Part shown: positions 7,929 through 16,780 of the stretch, in pieces | Layout: every line of letters begins with the position of its first letter | Position numbering within the stretch: the first letter of the stretch is position 1 | Origin: Sphingobacterium hotanense | GTDB taxonomy: Bacteria; Bacteroidota; Bacteroidia; Sphingobacteriales; Sphingobacteriaceae | Reading direction: 5' to 3' | DNA: 64,000 nt | Assembly: GCF_008274825.1 (NCBI RefSeq) | Contig: NZ_CP030848.1 | Location: 2,232,001 to 2,296,000 of the forward strand | Position numbers and translations under genes: made by a program | Notes under the pieces: model-generated | Told to the model about the DNA's origin: nothing | Databases searched by the model: none | What the model saw: only the letters and a program-made list of their open reading frames with translations

Positions 7929-9533
7929 ATGTTTACTAGAATTATGAAGTTAAAAACAAATAACATATTGGCGTTTATTGCGCTGTTCAGCTTCTCTGTT
8001 CTCGGAGGCTGTCAAAAATCAAAAGATGAACCTACAGCAAAAGCAAACGCATCGGTGTTTGTCAACTTATCGGTAGGCGAGCCCACGGAAGAGAAGGTAA
8101 CTTTTGCCGGAAATCGCTCTGCGCGAAAAAACGTTCAAAATATACAACGTTCGAACGTTTATTTAGATGGAGGAATGACGCTTGAAGTCTCGGTTACCGA
8201 GCAGGGCAAGACGATCAACTCGAGCAATTCAAATGCTACAGGGGCTCCGAAGGCAGAAGGAGCAAGTATCATAAGGGCATTGGCTTATGGCACAATGTAT
8301 CGCATGGTGGTCTATGATGCCTCCAATAATTATGTGACTAGCCAAGACTATCAATACGGTATTACGCCACCCAACACTTCGATCGCCGTTCAGGCGGGAG
8401 CAACTTACACATTCATTGTATATTCAATCAATAGCACTGAATCCATTCCGGACATTGATGGTAGAGCGAATTTAAGTACTGCTAAACTCAGCAATATCAA
8501 TGCGGATCTTATGTTTTTCAAAAGAACGATGGAAATACAGTTAGGAATGAACAATTTAGATGCTGTGCTTCAGCATCAGTTTAGCCAGATAACAACAAGT
8601 TTCGAAATGGACGATACGATGACTGGTGTTATCGAATCGATTAGCGGCGCTGCATTTAATCCTACAAAAGCGAATGGAACGTTGAATTTCGCAGACGGCA
8701 CTTTAGAATTTCCGACTGAAAATGCTTCGGCGAATATAGTTTATCCTTTGTCGGCATTTGGCGGTCGTACGATAACAAGCGAGCCTACCTTTATCATTAG
8801 TCCAACCACAATTTCTTCTAATCTAACAATAGCTTCTATGGTTATCGATTCAGAAACAAAAACTAATATCAGTATTCCGAACATTAAGATAACCCCAGGT
8901 CATCGTTATAACATGAAGATTAAGATTCGCTCATGTCTTCAAGAGGTAACTTCTGCACCATTAGATTGGAACTATCCCGAAACAAGCTGGAGATCAGGTA
9001 GTCAGACCCTATATGGTATTTATAAAACTGATGAACGTAGGTATTATCAAAATGGAGAGACGATCACCAATACCTTCACAGCTCCGGAGGCTAATTACGG
9101 CTTTCAATTTGATATCCGAGAACTTGACAATGCATTCAATATGAAAGTGAATGGAAAATATATTTACCGAAGCGCAGCCACAGATCAAATACAATTTGAA
9201 ACCTTTAGCACGACAGAGGGACAATTCACGAATATTGAATTTCAAGATGGTTCACAATACGGTGATCAGGTCGACATGATTTATCTTTTGAAAGGAACAA
9301 ACGCAAATCCAATCATAAGAATCGTCATCAGTAAAACGGGCGAAGTACAAATGTTCGGTAGCAAAGTAAGCAACGGGCCACTATTCCCGCTTAGGTTAAA
9401 GGGCGATAGGACTTTCAATAAGGTCGACTGGAACAAAACAGGCAGCAATACGGTCGAAGTTTCACAAACAGTTGCCGGAGCGACAGTCATCATCGGGCGA
9501 GGCTACGGAAGGAAGACCGTGCGCTGTAACTAA
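7929..9533 (+). CDS. Fimbrillin-like (Mfa/FimB-type) surface lipoprotein
   Basis: 534-aa protein with a lipoprotein signal ending LGGC (the preferred start may be the second ATG at 7944). Conserved fimbrillin-family traits include an N-terminal beta region with GTMYRMVVYD and AGATYTFIVYS and a central A-F-x-P-type stretch around SISGAAFNP. An internal segment NIKITPGHRYNMKIKI resembles the end of Mfa-like 1 domains. The C-terminal 180 residues, opening near APLDWNYPE, are a separate beta domain ending in GRGYGRKTVRCN. It is likely exported to the cell surface as pilus subunit or anchor. No other fimbrial genes are nearby, so assembly partners are unclear. Confidence 0.65.
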   Translation: MFTRIMKLKTNNILAFIALFSFSVLGGCQKSKDEPTAKANASVFVNLSVGEPTEEKVTFAGNRSARKNVQNIQRSNVYLDGGMTLEVSVTEQGKTINSSNSNATGAPKAEGASIIRALAYGTMYRMVVYDASNNYVTSQDYQYGITPPNTSIAVQAGATYTFIVYSINSTESIPDIDGRANLSTAKLSNINADLMFFKRTMEIQLGMNNLDAVLQHQFSQITTSFEMDDTMTGVIESISGAAFNPTKANGTLNFADGTLEFPTENASANIVYPLSAFGGRTITSEPTFIISPTTISSNLTIASMVIDSETKTNISIPNIKITPGHRYNMKIKIRSCLQEVTSAPLDWNYPETSWRSGSQTLYGIYKTDERRYYQNGETITNTFTAPEANYGFQFDIRELDNAFNMKVNGKYIYRSAATDQIQFETFSTTEGQFTNIEFQDGSQYGDQVDMIYLLKGTNANPIIRIVISKTGEVQMFGSKVSNGPLFPLRLKGDRTFNKVDWNKTGSNTVEVSQTVAGATVIIGRGYGRKTVRCN

Positions 9534-9568
9534 AGTCAGAAAACTCAATTGCATTAATAATTTTCCAG

Positions 9569-9597
9569 AGCCAGATCCCGATCTGGCTTCTGTTTTT
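9569..9597 (+). terminator. Terminator of the fimbrillin-like operon
   Basis: AGCCAGAT and ATCTGGCT form an eight-bp perfect stem around CCCG, followed by TCTGTTTTTC. It lies about 35 bp past the fimbrillin-like stop codon. Confidence 0.75.
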
Positions 9598-9650
9598 CTA
9601 TATTTACAGTAAGCTCAAAAACTATTTTAAATTCCATACGTTTTAAAGTT

Positions 9651-9839
9651 ATGAAACGAAATGAAGTTGAAGACTTGATCGAACAAGGGTATCACGTATT
9701 GCAACGTGGCGGTCCTGTGAAGGTAAAAGGCGATTTGTGGTATTACCTCGAAGAAATCGATGAAGAAGATACTGGCGTGTTGGTATTAACAGATATGTTG
9801 CGCTTCTCTGATGAGGAGTTGGAAATGGTGAGGGGATAG
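9651..9839 (+). CDS. Small acidic cytoplasmic protein (62 aa)
   Basis: MKRNEVEDLIEQGYHVLQRG leads into a compact beta-rich acidic domain (VKGDLWYYLEEIDEEDTGVLVLTDMLRF). There is no signal peptide or membrane helix. The balanced composition suggests a real gene, and the downstream genes lie on the other strand. No family is recognised. Confidence 0.5.
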   Translation: MKRNEVEDLIEQGYHVLQRGGPVKVKGDLWYYLEEIDEEDTGVLVLTDMLRFSDEELEMVRG

Positions 9840-9860
9840 GATGCTCCCGCAACGATCTCT

Positions 9861-10058
9861 TTACTTTGTAGCCTCGTAAAACTGTACTAATCGAATATAA
9901 GCCGGGCACTTCTCTATTTCCCTTGACCAACGCTCGCAATCAGCAAATTGAATTGCTAAAAATTTATCCGGTTCCGATACGGTGGAAGAGGAATTGATCT
10001 GAACGGGTTCGGTAAATGACTTCCCCAATAATGCGGCTCTTAGTTCTGCTAGCGTCAT
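9861..10058 (-). CDS. DUF6965-like small protein (65 aa)
   Basis: Short soluble protein with two halves: an N-terminal helix MTLAELRAALLGKSF and a C-terminal CERWSREIEKCPAYIRLVQFYEATK. The pattern LRAAL...PVQI...V.....FL..QF..C..W......PAYIRLVQFYEA fits the uncharacterised DUF6965 family as I remember it. It follows the GNAT acetyltransferase on the same strand by 24 bp, so the two may be one transcript. Function unknown. Confidence 0.55.
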   Translation of the reverse strand: MTLAELRAALLGKSFTEPVQINSSSTVSEPDKFLAIQFADCERWSREIEKCPAYIRLVQFYEATK

Positions 10059-10082
10059 AGCGCGAAGATAAATAAAAGTTTT

Positions 10083-10613
10083 TTATATTCCGAAGGCTTC
10101 CGGATAGCGTACCGTGCCTTGTATTCCCTTCAATGCGCCATCACTTAATTCAATAGCCATGCTATTTTCCTTTGGCACCTCAAAGGGTAAATGAATATCA
10201 AACGTATAAGTTGGCCTGTACCCAAAACGCGGGTAGTATTCTGCGTGTCCCAACAATATAATCGAACCAAAACCTAATTTCTTTGCAAGTTCATGCATGC
10301 CATTTATTAACTTTCCTCCAATACCCAAATTCTGAAAGCGAGGATCCACCGCTACTGGCGCCAATGCTAGAGACTCATAGCGATTTTCTCCATTTTCAAT
10401 CGTAATTTTAGTACATAGGATAAATCCAACCAACTGTTCCTCATTCTCAGCAACCAATGCTAATTCCGGAATGTACGCATCCGACGCTCGCAATCTATCG
10501 ACTAGATGATGCTCATCGCCATCTGTAAACTCAGCATTTTCAAATGATTTTCTCACAAGTTCTCTTATTGCATCGTAGTCGCTAGGTCTTTCTTGTCGTA
10601 TTGTTACGTTCAT
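10083..10613 (-). CDS. GNAT-family N-acetyltransferase
   Basis: 176-aa single GNAT domain beginning MNVTIRQERPSDYDAIRELVRKSF. The acetyl-CoA-binding motif A appears as LAPVAVDPRFQNLGIGGKLINGMHELA (Q/R-x-x-G-x-G/A) and is followed by the strand FGSIILLGHAEYYPRFGYRPT, typical of the YhbS-like subgroup that acetylates small molecules or proteins. Cytoplasmic, full length. The substrate cannot be deduced. It heads the minus-strand pair with the DUF6965-like gene. Confidence 0.85.
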   Translation of the reverse strand: MNVTIRQERPSDYDAIRELVRKSFENAEFTDGDEHHLVDRLRASDAYIPELALVAENEEQLVGFILCTKITIENGENRYESLALAPVAVDPRFQNLGIGGKLINGMHELAKKLGFGSIILLGHAEYYPRFGYRPTYTFDIHLPFEVPKENSMAIELSDGALKGIQGTVRYPEAFGI

Positions 10614-10721
10614 ATTCGGTTATTTTGCTTGCTGCAAGATATAAAATATGCGTTTAATGGAGTGAATCGCATATTCTTTATATTTAACGAAATTTAAAAA
10701 ATTATTAACAATTAATTATCC

Positions 10722-10973
10722 TATCTTTGATATGATAATCAGGCTCTGCCTTTGCTTCTCTGAAACAGATCAGTTTACTCATCCATTTTAGTTTCGCTAT
10801 TTCAGTTGCTTATTTGTTCTCCAGTCAACGGTGCAGAAACTATTCGAATTTGTATTCCTTCAGATTCTTTTAATACACATCATTGCTTGCTAACAGAAGA
10901 TTATTTGTAGCCCAAGGGCTATAACGAAAAGGCTTTTTGCCAAAACAGAATATTTCATTAAATACATAAAACA
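10722..10973 (+). promoter_or_regulatory. Putative promoter and long 5' leader of the cold-shock gene
   Basis: TATCTTTG at 10722-10729 fits the -7 consensus TAnnTTTG and would start a leader of about 240 nt before the cold-shock ATG. The leader contains short hairpins near its end, including AGCCCAAGGGCT (10911-10922) and an A-rich/GGCTTTTT segment. Long structured leaders are usual for csp genes and act in temperature control. The link is by position only; no known riboswitch class was recognised. Confidence 0.4.
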
Positions 10974-11165
10974 ATGCAAGAAGGAAAAGTAAAATTCTTT
11001 AACAACACCAAAGGATTCGGATTTATTACACCTAATGATGGTAGTGCAGATATCTTTGTACACACAACAGGACTTAGAGACAATATCAGAGAAAATGATA
11101 CTGTAACTTTTGATGTAGAAAAAACTCCAAAAGGATTAAGCGCTACAAACGTGCGTATCGCATAA
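10974..11165 (+). CDS. Cold-shock protein (CspA family)
   Basis: 63-aa single cold-shock domain. RNP1 is KGFGFIT (residues about 13-19) and RNP2 is DIFVHTT. The start MQEGKVKFFNNTKGFGFI and end GLSATNVRI match the Bacteroidota csp type. It binds single-stranded RNA or DNA and acts as an RNA chaperone in the cytoplasm. It is monocistronic, with a long leader before it and a strong terminator after it. Confidence 0.95.
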   Translation: MQEGKVKFFNNTKGFGFITPNDGSADIFVHTTGLRDNIRENDTVTFDVEKTPKGLSATNVRIA

Positions 11166-11189
11166 CAAACTTGTAAGTATGTTATTAAA

Positions 11190-11228
11190 ATGTGGCGAAG
11201 ATGAAAATCTTCTGCCACATTTTTTTTT
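11190..11228 (+). terminator. Terminator of the cold-shock gene
   Basis: ATGTGGC (11190-11196) and GCCACAT (11214-11220) pair, with an inner AAGAT/ATCTT stem around GAAA, followed directly by a run of T (11221-11228). Confidence 0.9.
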
Positions 11229-11603
11229 GCGGTAGGGTGGAGTTGGGACGTTGGATCGCATTTGACGGATGCTGTGTTGAGAGGGTAAGGAGGTAGATTG
11301 GATAAGGCAGTCACTAAGAAGTTCAACGGACTCCATGAGGTCTTACCGGGATTAGGTGCATTTACAATAAACCATCACTTATGGTGGCGAATATTGGTAT
11401 GGTTTAATTAAGTGAACTTTTAGATTAGGCGGTAAATTTCTTCGTCATTAACTAGAATTATGATCCTTTTATTTTTTCGAATCTCCTAATTCGCACAAAT
11501 TTTCATCATTTCATTTTGAAATGCTTAATAATTTATTAATATTTATCTAACTACTTATAAATAAAAACAAGCCAATTTAGCTTCCGATTTAAAAAATTAT
11601 ATT
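11229..11603. other. Intergenic region before the first fecI-like gene
   Basis: About 375 bp without a supported gene. The first 120 bp are G-rich on the plus strand; the rest is AT-rich. I see no recognisable promoter box or RNA. Confidence 0.4.
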
Positions 11604-12167
11604 GTGACGCGACTTGATTCATCTATCAATGGTCCTCTCCATGCGTTCAACCAGGGGGACGAAGATGCTTTTAAAAAGATCTACAGCGCATGTTGGTCTA
11701 AGGTATTTTCTGATGCCTACTCTCGATTAAAAAATAAGGAAGATGCCGAAAATATCACACAAGATGTCTTCATCACATTATGGGAACAGCGTGGAAAGCA
11801 AGATATCCAAAATATTCCCGCCTTTCTCTACCGCCTTTGCAAGCATAAAACGCTGAATTACATCCTAAAAAAGCGTCCCGCTTTGCTTGCTGAACATGAA
11901 CTTGAAATGTCAACGGATATCTCTCCGGCCTATCAGCTCCAATTTAAAGAGGCTGGAGCGATATTTAATACGAAGCTTAAACATCTGCCACCAAAACAGC
12001 GCTCGATTTTTAAGTTACGTTATGAAGAAAATCGATCAACGGTAGAGATAGCACAGGAACTAGGTTTATCCGTAAAAACCGTAAGAAATCATTTAGGTAG
12101 AGCAATAGTAACGCTTCGAAACATATTGAAACTTTTCTTGGCAGTCTCAACGGCTGTTTTTATTTAA
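11604..12167 (+). CDS. ECF sigma factor, FecI-like
   Basis: 187-aa sigma-70 family protein, GTG start. Region 2 is seen in FNQGDEDAFKKIYSACW and AENITQDVFITLWEQR. Region 4 is a helix-turn-helix in RSTVEIAQELGLSVKTVRNHLGRAI. A hydrophobic C-terminal tail (LFLAVSTAVFI) is typical of the Bacteroidota FecI-like group and may touch the membrane or anti-sigma factor. The FecR-like partner is 148 bp downstream and an STN-bearing SusC follows. The set is therefore a cell-surface signalling unit that turns on this SusC/SusD locus when the transporter is occupied. Confidence 0.9.
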   Translation: MTRLDSSINGPLHAFNQGDEDAFKKIYSACWSKVFSDAYSRLKNKEDAENITQDVFITLWEQRGKQDIQNIPAFLYRLCKHKTLNYILKKRPALLAEHELEMSTDISPAYQLQFKEAGAIFNTKLKHLPPKQRSIFKLRYEENRSTVEIAQELGLSVKTVRNHLGRAIVTLRNILKLFLAVSTAVFI

Positions 12168-12315
12168 TACAAGAAAACACTACTCCTTTTCCCCTTATTC
12201 TCTAATTTATTTTATTTTTTTTCACTTTCTCGCTGGGCTTTCTACGCTCTTATCTGTCATTGGTATAGAGGGCAATGGGGGATTATCAATTTATGCATTT
12301 GCGGCTCAGACTAAT

Positions 12316-13416
12316 ATGAAGAATGAATTGAGAAAAATAATAAATAAATATTTAAAAGGGCGGACTAGTTCTACAGAAAACGAAATAGTGAATCAACTAT
12401 ATGATTCTTTAAAATCTGATGAGTTCGAGTTTGATAAGTTTTCCAGTGAAGAAAAGGATAATCTAGAAACACGGATGTTTGAGCGAATTCAATCCAGCAT
12501 ACAAACGAAGCAGCATACTGTGATTTCGAAAACTAGTTACTTAAAATGGGCGGCAATCCTAATCATACCATTACTGATCACTGGCCTATATTTCGCCAAA
12601 TTGAATATGTCCTCCGATGAGGATCTATTATTAAGTGAACCGGGCAATTTTACTGCAAATCTTATTACTACTTCTGGCAAGTCCTATTCGTTAAGTTCTG
12701 CTGTCGATTTAACGAAGTTGCAAGCCGAGGGCCTCTATGAAGACGTGAGCGAAGAGGGGGAAACCATTGTGATGCATGAAATTCAAACCCCAAAAGGAGC
12801 TTTTTATCAGTTGATTCTCCCAGACAGTAGTTTAGTATGGTTGAATGCGGCTAGTACGATTCGTTTTCCTTCGAGATTTGACGAACACAAGAGAGAAGTA
12901 TTCTTAAGCGGGGAGGGCTATTTCGAGATTAAGCACAATTCCTCCGCACCTTTCTATGTAAAGTCTGCGCATCAAACTACCAAAGTCTTAGGCACCAAAT
13001 TCAACATTAACGCATATGCAGGGCAAGAGTCAGATTTAGTAACATTAATCGAGGGTTCCGTGGAGGCGCGTTCATTGAAACATGAGAAACTGATCATGAC
13101 GCCCGGATACCAAGCTAAAATTGGTGCGAGTATTCGTTACGAGAAAGTTGATCAGGCAGGCGACTATGCGGCATGGCGGTCTGGCGATTTCTATTTTGAT
13201 AATTATCCGATGACTGAGGTCTTACGGATGCTTGGTCGATGGTATAGTATAGAAGTAGACGAAACATCAATTCCCAACAACAGAATAAATGGATTAATTC
13301 CGCGTAATCTCCTTTTGAAAGATGTGTTAGCACTAATAGAAACCACTTCAGGTGTAACCATTTCAGTCGTAAATAGTAAACTAAAAGTAGTAGAAAAGAA
13401 AAATCAACATAAATAG
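12316..13416 (+). CDS. FecR-family anti-sigma factor
   Basis: 366-aa inner-membrane protein. It has an N-terminal cytoplasmic segment, one membrane helix (about residues 76-94, YLKWAAILIIPLLITGLYFA), a FecR periplasmic domain recognisable by PKGAFYQLILPDSSLVWLN and FSGEGYFEI-type strands, and a C-terminal DUF4974 domain (YPMTEVLRMLGRWYSIEVD). It would hold the FecI-like sigma factor and receive the signal from the STN domain of the adjacent SusC. Full length. Confidence 0.92.
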   Translation: MKNELRKIINKYLKGRTSSTENEIVNQLYDSLKSDEFEFDKFSSEEKDNLETRMFERIQSSIQTKQHTVISKTSYLKWAAILIIPLLITGLYFAKLNMSSDEDLLLSEPGNFTANLITTSGKSYSLSSAVDLTKLQAEGLYEDVSEEGETIVMHEIQTPKGAFYQLILPDSSLVWLNAASTIRFPSRFDEHKREVFLSGEGYFEIKHNSSAPFYVKSAHQTTKVLGTKFNINAYAGQESDLVTLIEGSVEARSLKHEKLIMTPGYQAKIGASIRYEKVDQAGDYAAWRSGDFYFDNYPMTEVLRMLGRWYSIEVDETSIPNNRINGLIPRNLLLKDVLALIETTSGVTISVVNSKLKVVEKKNQHK

Positions 13417-13440
13417 ATATTATTCAACTAGATCAAATTC

Positions 13441-16400
13441 ATGAATTTTTTTAAAACCAAAAACCTCAATTTCTTGCTTTATGCCGGAATGGGTTTTCTT
13501 TGTTCTCAGGCTCCTGCTCGAGCGGAATCGGTTCAAAAGATCAGTATTGATGTTCGGAATGAAAGACTCGTCGATGTCTTTAAGCAAATCAAAGAACAGA
13601 GTAACGTTTCTTATTTGTTCGATGGCAAATTTACTCCAATTGCGAAGTCAATTACGCTAAAAGCTAATTCCATGGAACTTAGAGAGCTCTTGCCGCTAAT
13701 TTTCCAAAATCAACCTTTTGGGTATGACTATGATAAGGGAGTCATCGTCGTTCGAGAGAAAACAAAAGATAGTCAGACAAGGAGCTCATTAACTCATATC
13801 CAGGAATTTGTTTCAGGATTTGTGGTTAACGAGACGGGTGAAGCACTAGGCGGGGCAACAGTGCAATTGGCAGATGGCTCTAAAACGGTGATGACAGATG
13901 CTAAGGGTTATTTCAATCTAGCGATTTCAGCGGAGACCGTTTCTGTACGAATTAGCTACACGGGCTATGAAACCAAAACTGTAATCCTGAAGCAGCAAGA
14001 GGCTCCACGCATCATTTTAAATGCACGCCAAAATATACTGGATGAAACAATTGTTGTTGGTTATGGTGTTCAAAAGAAAGCGTTGGTGACTAGCGCTGTT
14101 GGGAGTTTAAAGGTTGATGACTCCAACATGCGTCAAGTGGCAAGCCCCACACGCTTATTGGAAGGGAGAATTGCAGGGGTCAATGTTTCCATGGGGTCGG
14201 GAAACTTGGCTTCGGGTGAACGCATTTCCATTCGCGGAACGTCCTCCATCAGTGCCGGAAATAATCCACTTTACGTCGTTGACGGAGTACCGATCAATAC
14301 TTCAGATATGTCGTTATTCTCATTTGGCGAGAACTATAGCCCATTGGCGGCATTTAATCATGCAGATATCGAATCTATCGAAATACTTAAGGATGCTGCT
14401 TCTGCAGCAATTTATGGCTCCAGAGCATCTAATGGGGTTGTCCTCATCACCACGAAGTCAGGAAAGGCTGGAAGAAACGACGTACGCGTGAACATAACGA
14501 CTGGTTTCAGCGAATTTGCGAATCGAAATAAAATTAAATTGACAAGCTCGCAACAGTACGTAAATAGCTATAATGCGGGAGTGGATAACTACAATAAGCA
14601 ATTTGGTTTAGCTGTCGGCCAGTCGGATTATAAGATTCGTATTTCAAATCCTTATGAAGGACTACCGGATACAGATTGGTTAGGGTTAATTGTACAAAAA
14701 GGTTATTTCCAGAACTATGATGCATCTTTTTCTGGGGGTAATACGAAGACAAACTATTATTTCGGTTTAGGTTTAACCGATCAATCAGGTGTGATCAAAA
14801 ATAATGCGATTCGTAAGTACAACTTAAACTCAAAAATCAGTCATAAATTCAGTGATTGGTTGGAAATTGGAGCAAATAATATGGGGAATTTTATAAAGAA
14901 TAATCAAGTTCCGGGTGCCAATTTAGGTTCTACAATTATTGCTCGTGCAATTGAACAGCGACCATTTGATAGACCGTTTAAACCCAATGGCGATTATTAT
15001 GTTGGAGGTACGGATGAATTAACTCGGCATAATCCTTTACAAATTTTAAACGAACAGGATGCCTATGTAGATAATTATCGTTATTTAGGAACTTATTATG
15101 GGCAAGCCAGCTTTCTTGACCATTTCTCCTTCCGGACATCATTCTCAGCGGATATTGGATATACCTACGATTATACCTACTATAATGATAAACATCCCTA
15201 TGGTACAGGAGTCGGTAGAATTATCGATTATAATCGTTTAATCCAAAACTTAGTATTTGATAATGTATTAAACTATAATAATAGCTTCGGTGATTTAACA
15301 GTTTCCGCCATGTTAGGGCATTCGTTCCAAAAACAAATGTCGAGATCATCGATGATCGATGGTCGCGGTTTTCCAACTCCGTCAATGCAGGTAATTTCTG
15401 TTGCGTCTGAGATCTTTGATGCCAGTGGGTCAATTGGAGAATATGCTTTAGAATCTTATTTCGGACGCGGTACTTTTTCCTTCCAAGATAAATATCTAAT
15501 GACTGCGACGTTTCGCGCTGACGGTTCTTCTAAATTTCACCGTGATAATCGTTGGGGATACTTTCCGTCCATTTCCTTTGGTTGGAATGTCTCACGCGAG
15601 GAGTTTATGGGTGATAATACCAACGATCTGAAGATTCGCGCAAGTTACGGTATTACAGGTAACCAAGAAGGAATTGGACAATATGCGTATCAAGCATTAA
15701 TGTCTGGAGGACAGAACTATGGAAATATAAGTGGAATATCGGTATCATCGTTCGGAAACAAGGATTTAAGATGGGAACGAGCGAATCAGTATGATGCAGG
15801 TTTTGACATTTCGTTCTTTAAGAGAAGGTTAAATATATCCTTTGATGCCTATTACAAGAAGACCTTCGACTTATTATATAGTAGGCCGATTCATGCGACC
15901 ACCGGTGTAACAAGCATTGTAAGTAATATCGGTACAATGGAGAACAAAGGTTTAGAATTGAGCATCAATACGAATGTACCGATCGGACAGGTCGTGTGGA
16001 AATCGGATTTCAATATCGCGCATAACAAAAATAAAATCTTATCCCTTTTAGATGACGAACTACCAATTGCAATTGGTGATAACCGCGCTCTTCAAGTGGG
16101 AAAGAGTATTGGTGCATATTACATCTTTGACTGGGATGGACTCTACCAATACGACGGAGAAGTTCCGCAAGAACAATTTGATTTAGGAGTTCGAGCCGGT
16201 GATGTTCGTTGGAGAGATATGGATGGCAATAATATCATCAATGACAATGATAGAATAGTTACAGGAGATTCTAACCCTAAATTAACCGGTGGATGGAACA
16301 ACAGTTTCTCCTATAAAGGTTTTCAATTGGATATGATGTTTACCTTCATGTACGGTACAGATATTTATGCGCAATGGAAATCAACTGGTATGGCCAACCT

Positions 16401-16776
16401 AGGATCCAATTATGCTAAAGATCTAACCTATGTTGAGAATGCTTGGACTGGGCCTGGAACTACAAATGTATATCCCAGAGCGTTAATTGGGCTGGGCCAC
16501 AATACAAAAAATTCAACTCGCTTTTTGGAGGATGGATCTTTTATAAGGCTTCGTGCTCTGACCTTAGGTTACAATTTTGATAAATCACTTGTGGAACAGA
16601 TGAAGTTAAAAGGTCTACGCGTTTTTGCTACTGCAGACAATCTATTTTTACTTACTCGCTATTCAGGATGGGACCCAGAGGTCAATAATAATTTGGATCC
16701 AAGATATTATGGCGTTGATTTATTCGGCGTGCCCCAACCTCGAACATTCAGTTTTGGTTTAAATGTTAATTTATAA
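13441..16776 (+). CDS. SusC/RagA-family TonB-linked outer-membrane protein with STN domain
   Basis: 1111-aa transporter. After the signal peptide (cleavage near APARA) comes an STN (secretin/TonB short N-terminal) domain, residues about 30-115 (ISIDVRNERLVDVFKQIKEQ). A carboxypeptidase-like domain follows (FVSGFVVNETGEALGGATV), then the SusC plug (ETIVVGYGVQKKALVTSAV, with DAASAAIYGSRASNGVVLITTK) and the beta-barrel, ending in an aromatic strand with FSFGLNVNL. The STN domain is the expected link to the upstream FecR. It imports the glycan captured by the SusD-like partner, whose gene begins four bases after its stop. Confidence 0.95.
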   Translation: MNFFKTKNLNFLLYAGMGFLCSQAPARAESVQKISIDVRNERLVDVFKQIKEQSNVSYLFDGKFTPIAKSITLKANSMELRELLPLIFQNQPFGYDYDKGVIVVREKTKDSQTRSSLTHIQEFVSGFVVNETGEALGGATVQLADGSKTVMTDAKGYFNLAISAETVSVRISYTGYETKTVILKQQEAPRIILNARQNILDETIVVGYGVQKKALVTSAVGSLKVDDSNMRQVASPTRLLEGRIAGVNVSMGSGNLASGERISIRGTSSISAGNNPLYVVDGVPINTSDMSLFSFGENYSPLAAFNHADIESIEILKDAASAAIYGSRASNGVVLITTKSGKAGRNDVRVNITTGFSEFANRNKIKLTSSQQYVNSYNAGVDNYNKQFGLAVGQSDYKIRISNPYEGLPDTDWLGLIVQKGYFQNYDASFSGGNTKTNYYFGLGLTDQSGVIKNNAIRKYNLNSKISHKFSDWLEIGANNMGNFIKNNQVPGANLGSTIIARAIEQRPFDRPFKPNGDYYVGGTDELTRHNPLQILNEQDAYVDNYRYLGTYYGQASFLDHFSFRTSFSADIGYTYDYTYYNDKHPYGTGVGRIIDYNRLIQNLVFDNVLNYNNSFGDLTVSAMLGHSFQKQMSRSSMIDGRGFPTPSMQVISVASEIFDASGSIGEYALESYFGRGTFSFQDKYLMTATFRADGSSKFHRDNRWGYFPSISFGWNVSREEFMGDNTNDLKIRASYGITGNQEGIGQYAYQALMSGGQNYGNISGISVSSFGNKDLRWERANQYDAGFDISFFKRRLNISFDAYYKKTFDLLYSRPIHATTGVTSIVSNIGTMENKGLELSINTNVPIGQVVWKSDFNIAHNKNKILSLLDDELPIAIGDNRALQVGKSIGAYYIFDWDGLYQYDGEVPQEQFDLGVRAGDVRWRDMDGNNIINDNDRIVTGDSNPKLTGGWNNSFSYKGFQLDMMFTFMYGTDIYAQWKSTGMANLGSNYAKDLTYVENAWTGPGTTNVYPRALIGLGHNTKNSTRFLEDGSFIRLRALTLGYNFDKSLVEQMKLKGLRVFATADNLFLLTRYSGWDPEVNNNLDPRYYGVDLFGVPQPRTFSFGLNVNL

Positions 16777-16780
16777 GTTT

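Noticed and set aside
10958..11326. Minus-strand frame of 122 codons across the cold-shock gene
   Set aside because: Runs through the cold-shock gene and its terminator on the opposite strand.
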